Source: Kalaharituber pfeilii
Lineage: Eukaryota; Ascomycota; Pezizomycetes; Pezizales; Pezizaceae
Direction of reading: 5' to 3'
DNA length: 64,000 nucleotides
NCBI GenBank assembly: GCA_015179045.1
Contig: WHUZ01000025.1
Coordinates: 496,001 to 560,000, forward strand
This document shows positions 17,607 through 28,960 of the stretch, piece after piece. The stretch's first letter is position 1. The number at the start of each line of letters is the position of its first letter. A model generated the notes under the pieces. That model saw nothing but the letters and a program-made list of their open reading frames with translations, was not told where the DNA came from and did no database searches. The position numbers and the translations under genes are program-made.

Positions 17607-19265
17607 TCACTCCTCCTCCTCCTCCGCCGAATCGTCCTCATCGCGGTCTACCCCCCGGCGCGGAAAGAACCTCTTGATGCGGTCACCGGCAATGATGCTA
17701 TCCATGGGTGTGCCATCGAGCTCTGCAAGCAAATACGTGCCCCTATCCCTCTTGATATCCCTGATGATATAGGGCCCCATCCACCGGTTATCGAGCTTCC
17801 TGGACCACTGCTTGTCAAGCTGGCTATTGTATACCAGGACCATATCACCTATTTGCAGCTCTTCCCCTCCGGCTCGCTTCCTGCGGTTGGCATCGAAGTA
17901 TCGCTTATTGTCCATCCGGCTTGTCTTCAGGTGCTCTGCTGCCGCTTTGAGATCCTCCTCTCGCCTCTCGAGCTGCCGTGCCCTCGCTGCAAGCAATTGT
18001 TCCCTCGATTGCACCTTCTCCCACTCCACCATGGCCCACGATGCGGCGGATATTTCCACTGGGAGCACACAATCCTGGCCAAACACGAGCTTATATGGCG
18101 GAAATCCGGTCGATGCGCGAGTGGTGACACGATCCGCCCAGAGAACTGCCGGAAGTCGCTTTACCCACTTGTTTCCCTTATTCCCTCCGAGCTTTGCGAG
18201 CGCATCTACGATCTGCTGGTGTCCACGTTCCACGAGACCATTCGACTGCGGGTGATATGTGGCAATCCTGACGTTCTGGATACCATACCTGGCCATTAAC
18301 TCCTGCGTGAGAGCTTGGTTTTCCGGCCCGTTGTCGCATACTATCCTTCCGGGAACGCCGAATCGAGATATCCACTCATAAATAAATGTTGCGATGGCCC
18401 TGGAGTTCGCCTTGCGCAGTGGCTTCGCTTCCACCCATCCGGAGAAATCATCCCGCATAGCTACGAAATAGCTGAACCCCTCGTCCTTTGGCATATGCAC
18501 CACGTCGAGACCAACCTTCCTCCATAGTGCGGTATACAATGTGGGATGCAGCTCTTCGGTAACCCTTCCTGGCGCTCTCTTCTGGCACGGTTCGCAACTC
18601 CTGACGTACTGCTCGACATCTCGATAAAGACCCTTCCACCAATACCGCAGTGCAATCTTGTCATAGGTGCCCTTGATGCCACGGTGCCCGCTTTCGTCAT
18701 GCAGTTGTCGGATTATCTCGAGCTTCTCGTTCCCCCAGACGACCCTCTTCGGCGGCATGTTAATTCGCGAACGGCGGAACAGCTTACCCTCTGCTACCAG
18801 GAAGTGGAGTGCGAATCTCCAGAACGAATGGAATTGCTTGTCTGTCATCTCGGGAGGCCTTTCCATGGTAACCAGGTATCGTGCAACCTTGCGGAGCTCT
18901 TCAGGCATACCTTCATTAACCCCTTCCACGTTATTGACCCCTCCTACCTCCCATGCAAGTGCTGACAGGTCCGCATCCATCGCGTCTTCCAGGTCCTCCG
19001 GATCGCTATCCTCTGAATCTGAGCCGACCCCCCTTCCGCGTCTTGACAATGCGTCCGGTCCACCGTGCTTTTTGCCCGCGACATGCTTAATATCGAATGC
19101 GAAGAGTCGTATCCATGCGAGCCACCTATTGACCACCGAGCCTGGTAAATCCGACGCTGGCTGATTGAGCTGGTGTACTAGCGTTTTGGCATCAATTTCA
19201 ACGAGGAACCTCACGCCGTAGAGGTAAAAACGAAACTTCTTGAGCGCTTTCAACAACCCCTGCAT
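17607..19265 (-). CDS. Gypsy RNase H end and integrase (552 aa)
   Basis: The N-terminus is the last part of RNase H (VEIDAKTLVHQLNQ, WLAWIRLFAFDIKHVAGKKH, GPDALSRR). The integrase follows: zinc site H189, H194, C224 and C227, and catalytic D254 (LDVVHMP), D311 (VCDNGPE) and E346 (NGLVERGH). It then has the usual GFPPYKLVFGQ segment and a basic C-terminal domain with GPYIIRDIKRDRGTYLLAEL. No chromodomain is evident. It should be the end of a longer Pol, separated from RT by a frameshift near 19265. Confidence 0.92.
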   Translation of the reverse strand: MQGLLKALKKFRFYLYGVRFLVEIDAKTLVHQLNQPASDLPGSVVNRWLAWIRLFAFDIKHVAGKKHGGPDALSRRGRGVGSDSEDSDPEDLEDAMDADLSALAWEVGGVNNVEGVNEGMPEELRKVARYLVTMERPPEMTDKQFHSFWRFALHFLVAEGKLFRRSRINMPPKRVVWGNEKLEIIRQLHDESGHRGIKGTYDKIALRYWWKGLYRDVEQYVRSCEPCQKRAPGRVTEELHPTLYTALWRKVGLDVVHMPKDEGFSYFVAMRDDFSGWVEAKPLRKANSRAIATFIYEWISRFGVPGRIVCDNGPENQALTQELMARYGIQNVRIATYHPQSNGLVERGHQQIVDALAKLGGNKGNKWVKRLPAVLWADRVTTRASTGFPPYKLVFGQDCVLPVEISAASWAMVEWEKVQSREQLLAARARQLERREEDLKAAAEHLKTSRMDNKRYFDANRRKRAGGEELQIGDMVLVYNSQLDKQWSRKLDNRWMGPYIIRDIKRDRGTYLLAELDGTPMDSIIAGDRIKRFFPRRGVDRDEDDSAEEEEE

Positions 19266-20990
19266 TCGAGCTTTCCAGAGTCGTATTTCTTCTCTGCTGG
19301 TGTCCAGAGTCCACTCTCGTACCGTGCGGGATGTCGCTTAGTGCTGCATTTGCCTTCGGAACACTCCTCTTCCTGCTGCAATATCGCACCCCAGCCGAGG
19401 AGTGACGAATCCACGGACAGAACGATCCTTCCCGAGCTTTCATAATCGATCGGCTTCAATGCGGGCGCGGATGTCAGTGCCTTTTTGAGCTTATCCATGG
19501 CCTCTTGCTGTTCGACCCCCATACGAAGCCTCCCTTTTTGAACGTGCGGAAGATTGGTTCAGCAATGGCAGCGAAGTCCTTGACCCAGATTCTATAGTAC
19601 ACGCAGAGCCCGATGAAAGCCTTTGCATCTGTGGTGTTCTGACAAGGTGCCCAGTTCACGATTTTCCTCACCTTCATCTCCTCAGGTGTGCGACCATTTG
19701 CTCCTGTCATGTATGCTACTAATTTGACGACTGATTTCAGGAACTCGCTCTTTTCACCTGAGATTGTGCCCCTGCGCGCTCGATGTCTGCCAGGACGAGG
19801 TCTAGCGAGATGATGGCTTCCAGAACAAATTTCCGCACCCCCGGCGCAACCTCTATAGGCTTCCCACTCTCTGGATCCAAAAACCAACTGCGGGTACGCG
19901 GTCTAGCCACGACGTCATCGATGAAAGGTTTTCCCCTCCCGGCTGCGATCTGGTCTTTTAGCGCCTTGCGAATAACACGATCGAATAATTGCACGCCATT
20001 GGTGTAACCCTGTGGGAGCGTGGTCATGCGCAGTAGGCCGAATGGTGTCATGAATGCCGTCATGTCCCTGGATTCCGGTGCGAGAGTACACTGATCGTAG
20101 CCAGAGAACAGGTCGAGGAGTGAAATGAGCGGGTACCCTGCGAACTCTTCGCTGAACTCATCGGCGGAAGGTGGTAAACTTGCGTCCTTAATCGTCACTG
20201 CATTCAAGCGTTGCGCCGCATTGATGAGTCGGTACTGACCACTTTTCTTCGGGACCAGAAACCATGGATTGCGATATGGGCCAAAACTACGCTCCAATGC
20301 ACCACAATCGAGCTTTTGCTTCACGATTCGCACAACCTCTGCCTCAAGAGCTTTGGGAACCCGGAACCCTGGTACCTGCCACGGAGTATGCTGCACGGTC
20401 GGAATGACATGTGGCGGCTCGATCTCGTCGATGAATCTACCCTTTTCCGTGAAATCGAATGCGAACGCGGCCTCATGGTTGTATAGCACTTCCATTAGGA
20501 CATCCAATTCCGCCGCGGTCAGCCCCTCACCTATCTTTAATCGCGCTACCCGTTCCGGAGTAAGCCGTGTCCCTCTGCGTATTGACGAGAATTTTGGCGT
20601 GATCCATTGCGAATATTTCGACTCCTCCTCGCGCACAGCTTCCGTGCTCGTACCCGGTCTCTTCTCTTTACTGATCAGCCGGTCCTTCCAATCCTCCTCA
20701 CCTCCCGGCTTTAACCCCCTTCATGCGGTCTATTAACCGGCCGAACCTTACCCTTTTTCCGCTTATATAAGGTCAGCGCGCTCCCGCCTCCCCCTCCGCT
20801 CCTACCACCGCTCCTACTACCGCTCCTGCTACCGCTCCTGCTACCGCTTCCGAACCCCCTCCCTTCCAACATCTCCAACCTCTCCATGCATATCACTCTT
20901 GCCTTGCTACCCTCGAATGCTAACCCGTATATTTCCCCCAGTCATCCCTATGCCTTTCTATCCCCGGATCAATGCGACGTCAGCTGTTCC
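19250..20990 (-). pseudogene. Gypsy reverse transcriptase and RNase H, frameshifted
   Basis: RT is 20636-19770: VPKKSGQYRLINAAQRLN, SLLDLFSGYDQ, LPQGYTN and the FIDDV active site, then LVLADIERAG. The frame then shifts near 19770 to TISGEKSEFLKSVVK and WVKDFAAIAEPIFRTFKKG (to about 19530). It shifts again near 19520 to FVWG/VEQQEAMDKLKKALTSAP and RNase H (VLSVDSSLLGWGAIL), and again near 19265 into the integrase frame. A Gly/Ser/Arg-coding 12-bp repeat (about 20785-20850) lies between gag and RT. All motifs are intact, so few changes separate this from a working Pol. Confidence 0.88.
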
Positions 20991-20998
20991 CGGGCCCA

Positions 20999-23230
20999 CT
21001 ACTGACGCGGTCCTTTTCCCGATACCATTCCCGAACCTGATCCCGATCCTAATCCTGGTTGCCTTGGTAGCCTTGCTCTGCTGCGGTTGCGGCTGTGATT
21101 TGGGGGCACGGAGCAGAACGTTGCAGAGTTTCCGTCGGCATCATATATGGTCGTGTAACAGCTTCCGTCATCTCGATTGTCATGCTTCGCGCGTACCTTT
21201 CGTTCCCACGGTCTCCCCAAGATGACGTCCTGCGAAAGACCCTCCATGACGAAGAAATTGCAGCTGGCGACAATCCCTCCCACGTTAACCGGCACATCGT
21301 GGCATATACCATATATCATCGACCGCTGCGAATTTGCCGACCCCACCGTCCATTCCGCTTCGAGATCTATAGGTAAGTTGTCCAACTCTTCGTATACTGA
21401 CCTCGACATTAGACACAGCTCAGCTCCACAATCGATCAACATATCAAACGTCTGTCCCTCGATCCGGCCCTTGCAACGTGGTGATGCGCATGCATACAGA
21501 TTCCGCAGAGCTTCTGACCACCGCAGTGCGTTAATATGCGCATCAACCCCCTCCTTCCCATCTTTATCCTTGTTAAGCGGTGGAACCCTCTTGATACCGA
21601 ACCATTGCTGAATGAGATCCGGAGATAGCGATAAGACCTCGCGCACTGTTAATCCCGGAATTGGTGAGTCGAGGACCTTGTTGCTTAACTCAAGGAGGTT
21701 TGCTGATTCTCGAAGCGAGGTCCATAGCTTCTCTTGCTTCTGCCGCTTTGTTACTTCCTTGTTTGGTCCAGCACTGCTTGGTCCTACGTCCTGTATGACA
21801 GTATCTTTTTCTTTACCTTTATCCATGCCAGCGGGTCGCCGCATCACTCGGATTGTTGAACCACTCTTCTGCCGTTTCCTCGTTCTGTCGCCATCATCGT
21901 CTAGTCGCCGCCCCCTCTTCTCCTCTACCTCTGCTTCTAATCTCGATTCCTCCGTTGCGACGTATACAACTGGCTCGCCGTTGATGAACTCTGGTGCTGA
22001 TTTGGGCAAACAGTCCTCGATGGTAATACAATTCGCTTTAGGCATCTCCGACTCCTTCTTCCTTAGTTGCGCAGCCACCCAGTCCTGCTGCCATTCAATC
22101 TTTCCATCAACCTCAACTGGGATAGGTACACGCACTGGGTCCCCTACCCCCTCCTGCCCTAGATACAGCACTGGACCACGTCGATGTACATCTCCTCTTT
22201 CAATTGCCTTCCTTAATCCTTCACAAGAGTCCCTACCATGCGGTCCACCGTCCCAATAGCACCCCCTAATGTTGACACGGTTTGCACTTGGTGGATATTC
22301 TCGGTTGCCATATTGATTGGGTGAATAGTATGGTCTCGATGGTCCTTGCTGATTTTGTCGCGTCCGCTGCATTTCGATATGATACAACTTCAACTCCTTC
22401 ATCATGTCGGCGAGTTCGTCTACGTCAACTTTTCCCTTCGATGCTGGAGGCTCGGGATTCGGAGATGGCTTCTCTGCTATTGGCTTAAACGGCGTTGCTT
22501 CCTTCACATCCATGTCTTTATCAACCATTTGGATAACCTTTGGTAACCTCCACATTTGCAGGTTTTGTTTGGTGCATATTTTTAACGCCTCCTTCTTCAG
22601 GTCCGCCCAAATCGTTCGTGTCGTCGACGGTTTCTCCAACTCAATCGAGCATTCCTTGCACAGCATGTCGCCTACCTTTTCTGTGAACGCCTGAAGGAAA
22701 AGAAGAACTCGGGTATGTTCACTAATAGCCCCAGTGCTGACTAAATACTCTGACCTTTCCGAAAAGTTGAAAATAAAGGATCTCATTTGAATGGGAGTAG
22801 GGTCCGACATGTTCCGAATAGTGCGAATCATGGAACGCAGGTAAGCCTCGGTATTCCTTCGTTGCTCTTCGTCATAATCCTTAAACTCTTCCAGCAGTTC
22901 CTTTTTGAATGTATCCCATGTTGTCACAGTCTTGAAGTTAATGATTTGTTTAACATGAGTGCCCGTATCCTCATCACAATAGAAGGGGAGTTTTCTAATT
23001 CGTTTCTCGTCCTCCCACCCTGCTGTCAAATCTTCCCATATAGCAATAAATCGTGATATGTCCTTCCCCTCAAAATTTGGTGCACCTGGTTGATGCGGTA
23101 GTGGGAAATAACAGAGGGATGAGATAGGCACAGATGCTGAGGTACTCGTGGAAACACCGGCAGTCGAACCAGCAGATGAAGAACCAGCGGATGAAGAAGA
23201 TCCGGATGCGGTGACACTTCCTTCTGGCAT
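20999..23230 (-). CDS. Gypsy Gag-protease (743 aa)
   Basis: Ser-rich start, then a Gag domain with FEGKDISRFIAIWED and TWDTFKKELLEEFKDYDEEQ, typical of fungal gypsy capsids. It has a reduced zinc knuckle (GCYWDGGPHGRDSCEG, lacking the second Cys of CCHC) and a charged linker. The retropepsin-like domain carries LIDCGAELCLMS (catalytic Asp about 600) and ends with VILGRPWE. Cys after the Asp, where Thr or Ser is usual, is a notable change. The C-terminus is Gly/Ser-rich. Pol is probably expressed from a following frame. Confidence 0.9.
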   Translation of the reverse strand: MPEGSVTASGSSSSAGSSSAGSTAGVSTSTSASVPISSLCYFPLPHQPGAPNFEGKDISRFIAIWEDLTAGWEDEKRIRKLPFYCDEDTGTHVKQIINFKTVTTWDTFKKELLEEFKDYDEEQRRNTEAYLRSMIRTIRNMSDPTPIQMRSFIFNFSERSEYLVSTGAISEHTRVLLFLQAFTEKVGDMLCKECSIELEKPSTTRTIWADLKKEALKICTKQNLQMWRLPKVIQMVDKDMDVKEATPFKPIAEKPSPNPEPPASKGKVDVDELADMMKELKLYHIEMQRTRQNQQGPSRPYYSPNQYGNREYPPSANRVNIRGCYWDGGPHGRDSCEGLRKAIERGDVHRRGPVLYLGQEGVGDPVRVPIPVEVDGKIEWQQDWVAAQLRKKESEMPKANCITIEDCLPKSAPEFINGEPVVYVATEESRLEAEVEEKRGRRLDDDGDRTRKRQKSGSTIRVMRRPAGMDKGKEKDTVIQDVGPSSAGPNKEVTKRQKQEKLWTSLRESANLLELSNKVLDSPIPGLTVREVLSLSPDLIQQWFGIKRVPPLNKDKDGKEGVDAHINALRWSEALRNLYACASPRCKGRIEGQTFDMLIDCGAELCLMSRSVYEELDNLPIDLEAEWTVGSANSQRSMIYGICHDVPVNVGGIVASCNFFVMEGLSQDVILGRPWERKVRAKHDNRDDGSCYTTIYDADGNSATFCSVPPNHSRNRSRARLPRQPGLGSGSGSGMVSGKGPRQ

Positions 23231-23269
23231 GGTTGCTTTCGATTCGGAGAGTGCTGAACAGGTACAGAT

Positions 23270-24240
23270 GCGGTGCGAGATGTGGTTGCGAGGTAAGGTG
23301 CGTGTGCAAGTGCGTGTACGGGTGCGAGTGCGTGTGCAAGTGCGTGTGCGGGTGCGAGTGCCTGTGCGAGTGCGGGTGCGGTTACAAGCAAGAGATGAAG
23401 CAGAGAGCGGTGCGAGCGAGCGGAGGGTGCGGTTGCGAGGTGCGATTGTGCTGATTGTGCGGTGCGGAGGAAGATGTGCGTGCGGATGTGCGTGCCGATG
23501 AAGGTATGCGTGCGTCCCTCTCTCGATGCGTCCTTCCTGGCTTCCTTATATCTTTCGCAGACTCAGCATATTCAACATATTCGACACCAAGCCTACCATT
23601 GCCTCCACCTGATCTTCTATCATCTGATCTTCTATCACCTGATCCGGTTGCCGTGCGGTTTGTTGCCACACACAGGCCAAGAACGGTAATGACTACCAAA
23701 TTAGGAAATGTGGCAAAGTGGCTGAGAATGGTAGCGACCACTAAAGTCAACACAACGTCAAAGCGTCCACTCAGAACCTCCGCCATCAATGTTCGCTCCA
23801 TTACTAACAAATCGTGACTAATTTTTGTTGCGGTGCTGTATGATATTCCTAATCACGCTGATAAATCACGCTGATAAATAGTGCTGACAAAAGGAATACT
23901 TGCTTCGATACTATTCTATGCTTTTTGTGCTATCTCGTGTGGCGTTTTTCAGGGTCTAATGCCTCTCCCACCTCCGGAGTGAGTTGAGGTCTTGCAGGTG
24001 CGGTGTGCGTGGTGCGGTATGTCTAAGTGCGTATATGCGAGTGCGCAGGTGCTTTTTGCGTAGGTGCTTTTTGCGTAGGTGCTGTTTGCGTGTGCGAGAT
24101 GCCAGATGCGTGTGCCTATGCCAGTGCCAGTGCGAGTGCGAGTGCGTGTGCGTTGCGAGTGTTTTGCGATATACCCAATTTGCGCGGATTGCGACCTAAG
24201 GTCTAAATCAAAGTCATGATGCGATTGCGATTGCGGTATC
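23270..24240. repeat. Gypsy leader with GTGCG-rich simple repeats
   Basis: Blocks of (GTGCG, GTGTGC, GGTGCGAG)n at about 23278-23500 and 24000-24165 sit between the 5' LTR and gag. No ORF convincing as a gene. Confidence 0.7.
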
Positions 24241-24287
24241 AAGTTGCAGTCGTTCTACAGCCACAGCTCTCCGGTCGAAGGGACCAA

Positions 24288-24531
24288 TGTAAGAAGACAG
24301 ATAGTATAGATCACTACCGCCTGTGAGAGACCGGGAGAGTGAGAGCTGGCGGAACGAACGTACAACTGATAGTGCGAGCGGGTGCGAGAGAAGATTGCTT
24401 GCTTGATTGATGATTTCTAGCTAACGCTCCGTAACCATACAAATATATAACCCATACATCCCATCACGTGCCACCGCATGCCAAGCTTCCCTCTCTTATG
24501 CGCACATCCTCATTATGTCAGCGTCCCCACA
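24288..24531 (-). repeat. Gypsy 5' LTR
   Basis: Same sequence as the 3' LTR except GATTGATTGAT versus GCTTGATTGAT. On the - strand, TTGGTCCCTTCGACCGGAG begins immediately after it (24287 downward). That is a plausible TGG-starting primer-binding site; the matching tRNA is not identified. Confidence 0.9.
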
Positions 24532-25010
24532 GCGTATATAGAAAATAGGCTATTTTGCACACGTTAAATGGGCTCCCCGCACATGTATAAAATAAACCAT
24601 TTTGCACATGGCAAATGTAACGGATGGTAGTAAACGCAGAGAGTTACCGTCCACCAGGCCAAAAAGACACTTGGCCAGCGATACTCGCTAGTCCTCTGCG
24701 TAGCTCATATAGCACATTTCATAACTGTGACGCCGACGCCTGACTGTCGCATATCGCCTCCGTCGCATATGCGTATACTGTGCGCGCATCCCGCATGTGG
24801 AAAATAGACCATTTTACGCATGTTAAATAGTCTCGTCGCGCATCTAGAAAATTGGTCATTTTCCACATGTTTACTATGCTGCATATAGGCTCTTTGCAGA
24901 TGTGGAAAATAGGTTCTTTTTGGCATGTTGAAATCGTTGAAAATGACCGCTTCACATATGAGAAAATGGGTCATTTTCGGCACGTTATATGCATCGAAAA
25001 TGTGTATTGC
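24532..25010. repeat. 58-bp satellite, block right of gypsy
   Basis: Begins with the GCGT duplication, then ATAGAAAATAGGCTATTTTGC. Scattered units (CATGTGGAAAATAGACCATT, GCATGTTAAATAGTCTCGTC) occur to about 25010, with a unique insert at about 24618-24780. Confidence 0.75.
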
Positions 25011-25499
25011 TAATTGGAATTATTACTTAACAAGGTAGTTAGGGTAGTTGTAGTTGCCAGAGGTTTGTGATGAGAAGTACAGAGGTGTGTAACGTTAGGG
25101 TAAAAATTTGTATGGGCTGTCGACGAAAAGTCATGTCTTTTTGGCATAGACCATTCTGAAAACTACTGAGTTTATTTTCTATGGAGTTTTTTGGCCGTTG
25201 TTGCCAAGCTGTAGCAGGGCAGGGATATGACAGGGATAGCCTACTAGTGCGAAAATTTACTCAAAACTCGCTATCTTTCACTGTAAATACAGCAAGATTT
25301 AGAGTACGAAATGTTATTATTTTTTTACATAGAAATATAGAGGAGACGTAGAGCTTTTATTTGAGGCTAGTTTGAAGATAATCGGATCAAAATTGCGTGT
25401 TGCGGCGGGGATGCGAAGTGGTATGTCTTACCGGGCCGTTTAAAAGCCCAACTTTCGCTGCCTAACCCTACCCTTTGGCTATGTAGAAGAGCCAGAGAG

Positions 25500-28419
25500 C
25501 CCTGGCACGTGGCGGTGGGGCAGTGTGGATTATGGAGGATGTCAAGGGAGGCTTTGGGAACACACGTTGGGATATGGTCAAGCACCGAGTACAGGGTTCT
25601 AAAGCTGAGAAATGGTTGCCCTGGTTAGAAACCTTCTTCCGGGAGCGAGAGTTTGAGGTGGAATGGGATGGACAGGTGAGGGGCAATGGCAGATCGAATG
25701 TAGGTGTGCCGCAGGGCTCGCCTTTATCCCCAGTTGTGTTCCTCATATACATGGCACCAATTCTAGAAGAGATGGAAACAAAGGTAGCTACAACAGTGAG
25801 AGACTGTGAAGTGGAGCTGCCCTCATTTGTAGATGATATGAACTGTGTTATTCTGGATTGGGAAGGAGGAAAGGATATGAGGAGAATTGGGAAGAGAATT
25901 GCAGGAGTAGTCAGGGAGGTTGCTGAAGCTCACGATCTACCACTGGAGACCTCAAAGGAGGAGGTCCTAGTCATGGGTAAGAAGGCCAAGAGAAGGGCAG
26001 ATGTTGAGAGGTGCAAGTGGCTAGGGGTGATTTGTGATAGCACTCTTGATTTCGACCTCCACTAGAAAAGCCGGATCGAGAAAGCCAGGAAACTCATGGG
26101 CGCGCTGTCTGGGCTAGGCAACTCTCAATGGGGTATGAGTCCTATCTCATGGAGAAAGGCTTATACAGGCATGGTAAGGGCAGTGGCCCTTTGGGGGTCC
26201 AAAATTGGGTGGAGAGGCCAGAAGCAGTGGAGAGAGGAGTTTGAGAAGTTGCAGTATCAAGCACTCCGCAAATGCACTGGTGCAGTCCGAGGGGCAGCGA
26301 GAGTAAAGGTCGAGGCCATTGCTGGAGTAGAGAGTGTAACGACGATTCTCGATCAAGGCCAAGCAAGATATGCACTAAGATCAGTGAGGGACCCTACAGG
26401 AGTCGGAGATTTATGGCCGGAAAGCTTCACTGGAATGGTAGCTCCAGACCCAGACAGAGAGGGTGAAAGGGGAGGGACTGGAGAGACTGTAGCTTGAGTT
26501 ATGCTACAGACAAAAATGATGGGTTTGAGTCAGTAGCTGGAAAGATTGCCAGCACTCTCGAGGTCAATGAGGAGGAGAGAGTGTCTTGGGGGCGAGATGT
26601 ACACCTACCACAGACAGGCATTGAGGTCATTGACCTCAAGCTGTGCAAGGAAGACGCCCCAGCCAAATGGGAAACGGCTACTGTAGTTCACCACTTTCCC
26701 GGACACCCCACTTTCCCGGACACCCCACTTTCCCGGACACCCCACTTTCCCGGACACATTTACCACCAAAACTGCGCAACTTTCGCACTCAATATCTCAA
26801 CAACCACAACAGCATTTGTGAATGTGCTTTGTGTAGCTATTAGACTAAGTGTAATTCTTGCTATCTAGCACTTTTTCTTCATCAAAAATTGTGGGTGCAA
26901 AGGGATTATGGCTTGTCGCATTTTTGTTAGAAGGCTTGGCATTTATTTGTATGGGATCTCCATACAAATGTCACCACCCCCGAATTCTGCATGCTACACC
27001 TGCAGTCAACTCATGAAAAAAACTCAAACACTCACACTCCATAGGATCACTCAGTCTGAAACTATGAGCAACGTAGTTAGGTAATACCTGTAGTGGTTGT
27101 GAAATTATTCACAATATTCATATTTCCCATAGAAACCATTTGTATGAGAACAATGCCCAAAAGCAGATAGTTGTACACCAAGTCTACAATTCAACAAATG
27201 ACAGTAAACTAAATGCAGCACCTTACTATACCATTTCAGATGATTCTTGACATATACTATCATCGCTGTTGTAATTAGCGTTGAAGAGGAGGACTACATT
27301 CGAGTCTTATAAACATTTTGTATGGAGATCCCATACAAATAAATGCCAAGCCTTCCAACAAAAATGCGACATGCCATAATCCCTTTGCACCCACAGTTTT
27401 TGATGAAGAAAAAGTGCTAGATAGCAAGAATTACACTTAGTCTAATAGCTACACAAAGCACACTCACAAATGCTGTTGAGGTTGTTGAGATATTGAGTGC
27501 GAAAGTTGCGCAGTTTTGGTGGTAATTGTGTCCGGGAAAGTGGGGTGTCCGGGAAAGTGGGGTGTCCGGGAAAGTGGTGAACTACAGTATCAATGAGGCT
27601 AAGGATGACTCGGTGGCTATTTTTACAGATGGCAGCCGCAGTGAGGAAGGCGGTGTTGGTGGCGGATGGTGCTGGAGGCAGGTGGTAGCAGGTGAGTCAG
27701 AGGGGTCCCGGTGGGTAGGCACAAAGGCAACTGTGTGGGACGGTGAGGTCTCAGGAATGAGGGGTGCCCTTGAAGCAGTTGATGGCAGTGCAAAAGTACT
27801 ACTACTCGCAGACTCTCAGGCAGCTATCCGTGCAGTCCAGAAAGCAGGAAAAACTGGCAAGGCAAGAACCGCAGACCTAGCGCGGGTGATAGAGCTGATT
27901 GCAGAGAGGCGGCGGAGGCTAAGGAAGGCGGATGCAGTGAAGCTGGCATGGGTCAAGGCCCACGTGGGGATAGAAGGCAATGAGAAGGCGGATGAGTTGG
28001 CCAAAGAAGGGGCCAAGGGCATGAGGTATGATGGGCAGACCACTGAAGGTGGCCTGCGTCAAGAGTCAGTTCGAAAAAGAAAAGAGGAGAGGGAGCGTGC
28101 AGGGTTTGGGAAGGGCAAATTCGTAAAGTGGGGCAGGAGAGCACTCACAAATTACACTTGGCTGCGGACTGGAAAAGGCGGAGCTATGTGGAGGAGGATG
28201 GTCAGTGGCGAGGAGGTACGATGCACATGTGGTCAGGCATGGAGTGCTGAGCATGTGGTGTTCAGATGCACAGAACTGGAGCGGCCCCAGAGGAAGAACA
28301 AAAACGGGGCACATGTCACCTGGCAGTCCTGGGAGGACCTAGAGGAGAAAGGATGGAAGCAAGAAGGCGTGGAAGGTGACCCGGTCGAGTACTGGTTTGC
28401 CTGCCTCGATCTGGGGTAG
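25500..28419 (+). pseudogene. LINE-B ORF2 fragment: RT C-terminal part and RNase H
   Basis: The RT part has MEDVKGGF, GVPQGSPLSP and SFVDDM. An in-frame TAG at 26063-26065 replaces the Trp seen in LINE-A/G (DLH*KSRIEK versus AHWRNRLSR). A frameshift falls near 26470. Removing the TA-flanked element rejoins AKWETA with INEAKDDSVAIFTDGSR in frame. RNase H follows with FTDGS, DGEV, LADSQA and GNEKADELA, then a CTCG...H....C knuckle, ending at 28417-28419. Confidence 0.9.
26681..27587. mobile_element. Long-TIR non-autonomous DNA element (TA TSD)
   Basis: 907 bp, ends CTGTAGTTCACCAC...GTGGTGAACTACAG, flanked by TA (26679-26680, 27588-27589). The ends hold 17-bp tandem units (CCACTTTCCCGGACACC), four on the left and three on the right. 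The arms of about 280 bp are inverted copies, with a ~330-bp unpaired centre. No transposase ORF. The TA target and long TIR suggest Tc1/mariner/pogo-type mobilisation in trans. Excision in silico restores the LINE-B reading frame exactly. Confidence 0.92.
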
Positions 28420-28550
28420 CCGGGGACCGGGGGACGGAGGGCACTGGGTGCTCAAGGGTGTATGTAGATTCCGTAGTTAGTTGTCTCAAACCTGGCCCGG
28501 GTATATGGGTCCCTGCCATAGGCTGGTAGCCTGTATGCGGGGTTATGTGA

Positions 28551-28581
<31 letters not shown>

Positions 28582-28756
28582 CGGTATTTGGATTGAGACG
28601 GCTTTAGTATTCGATACCATATTGATTCAATCTACCCGGCATACTTTTCATCCATAGCCATATCCCGCCTACGGGATATCTACACATACGGCTGAGCGAA
28701 AGCAGGGGCCGGAAATAATAGTCTGGGCACAGGAACAATCTACACACATCTGAATA

Positions 28757-28960
28757 ACTGTTCAAGAATATTCATTATTCGGACGAACTTGCCTTTTCCA
28801 GTAAATGTAGGCTTGGCACGCCAAGCCTCCGCATATGCAGATGACTTAGTGCTATTATTTGGTTCGTACCTAACGTTAACGCGAGAACACCAATACACCT
28901 GGAGATGAGGCCTCCGTTTGACAGTTACAAAGAAAGGCTCTTGCTCCCTCCCAACTAAGC
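28757..28960 (+). pseudogene. RT relic of another LINE
   Basis: One frame reads VGLARQASAYADDLVLLFGS, with the YADD box of LINE reverse transcriptases, followed by LTLTREHQYTWR and then a stop. The flanks are too decayed to define the element. The YADD box differs from the YVDD or SDVDD of the other LINEs here, so it is from a different family. Confidence 0.55.

Larger units (their letters stand above)
16718..24531 (-). mobile_element. Ty3/gypsy LTR retrotransposon, full-length structure
   Basis: Two 244-bp LTRs (16718-16961 and 24288-24531) differ by one visible substitution. A 4-bp TSD, GCGT, is at 16714-16717 and 24532-24535. On the - strand the order is 5' LTR, PBS, ~1-kb leader, gag-protease, RT, RNase H, integrase, PPT, 3' LTR. 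RT before integrase gives the gypsy order. It sits in the 58-bp satellite. Recent by LTR similarity, but pol has at least three frameshifts. Confidence 0.95.
25480..28582 (+). mobile_element. LINE-B, 5'-truncated, type 1-related tail
   Basis: Starts inside RT and ends with GGTAGCCTGTATGCGGGGTTATGTGAAT plus about 30 A residues (to 28582). It is a distinct subfamily from LINE-A/G, only moderately similar at the protein level. I found no convincing TSD. It is interrupted by the DNA element at 26681-27587. Confidence 0.9.
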
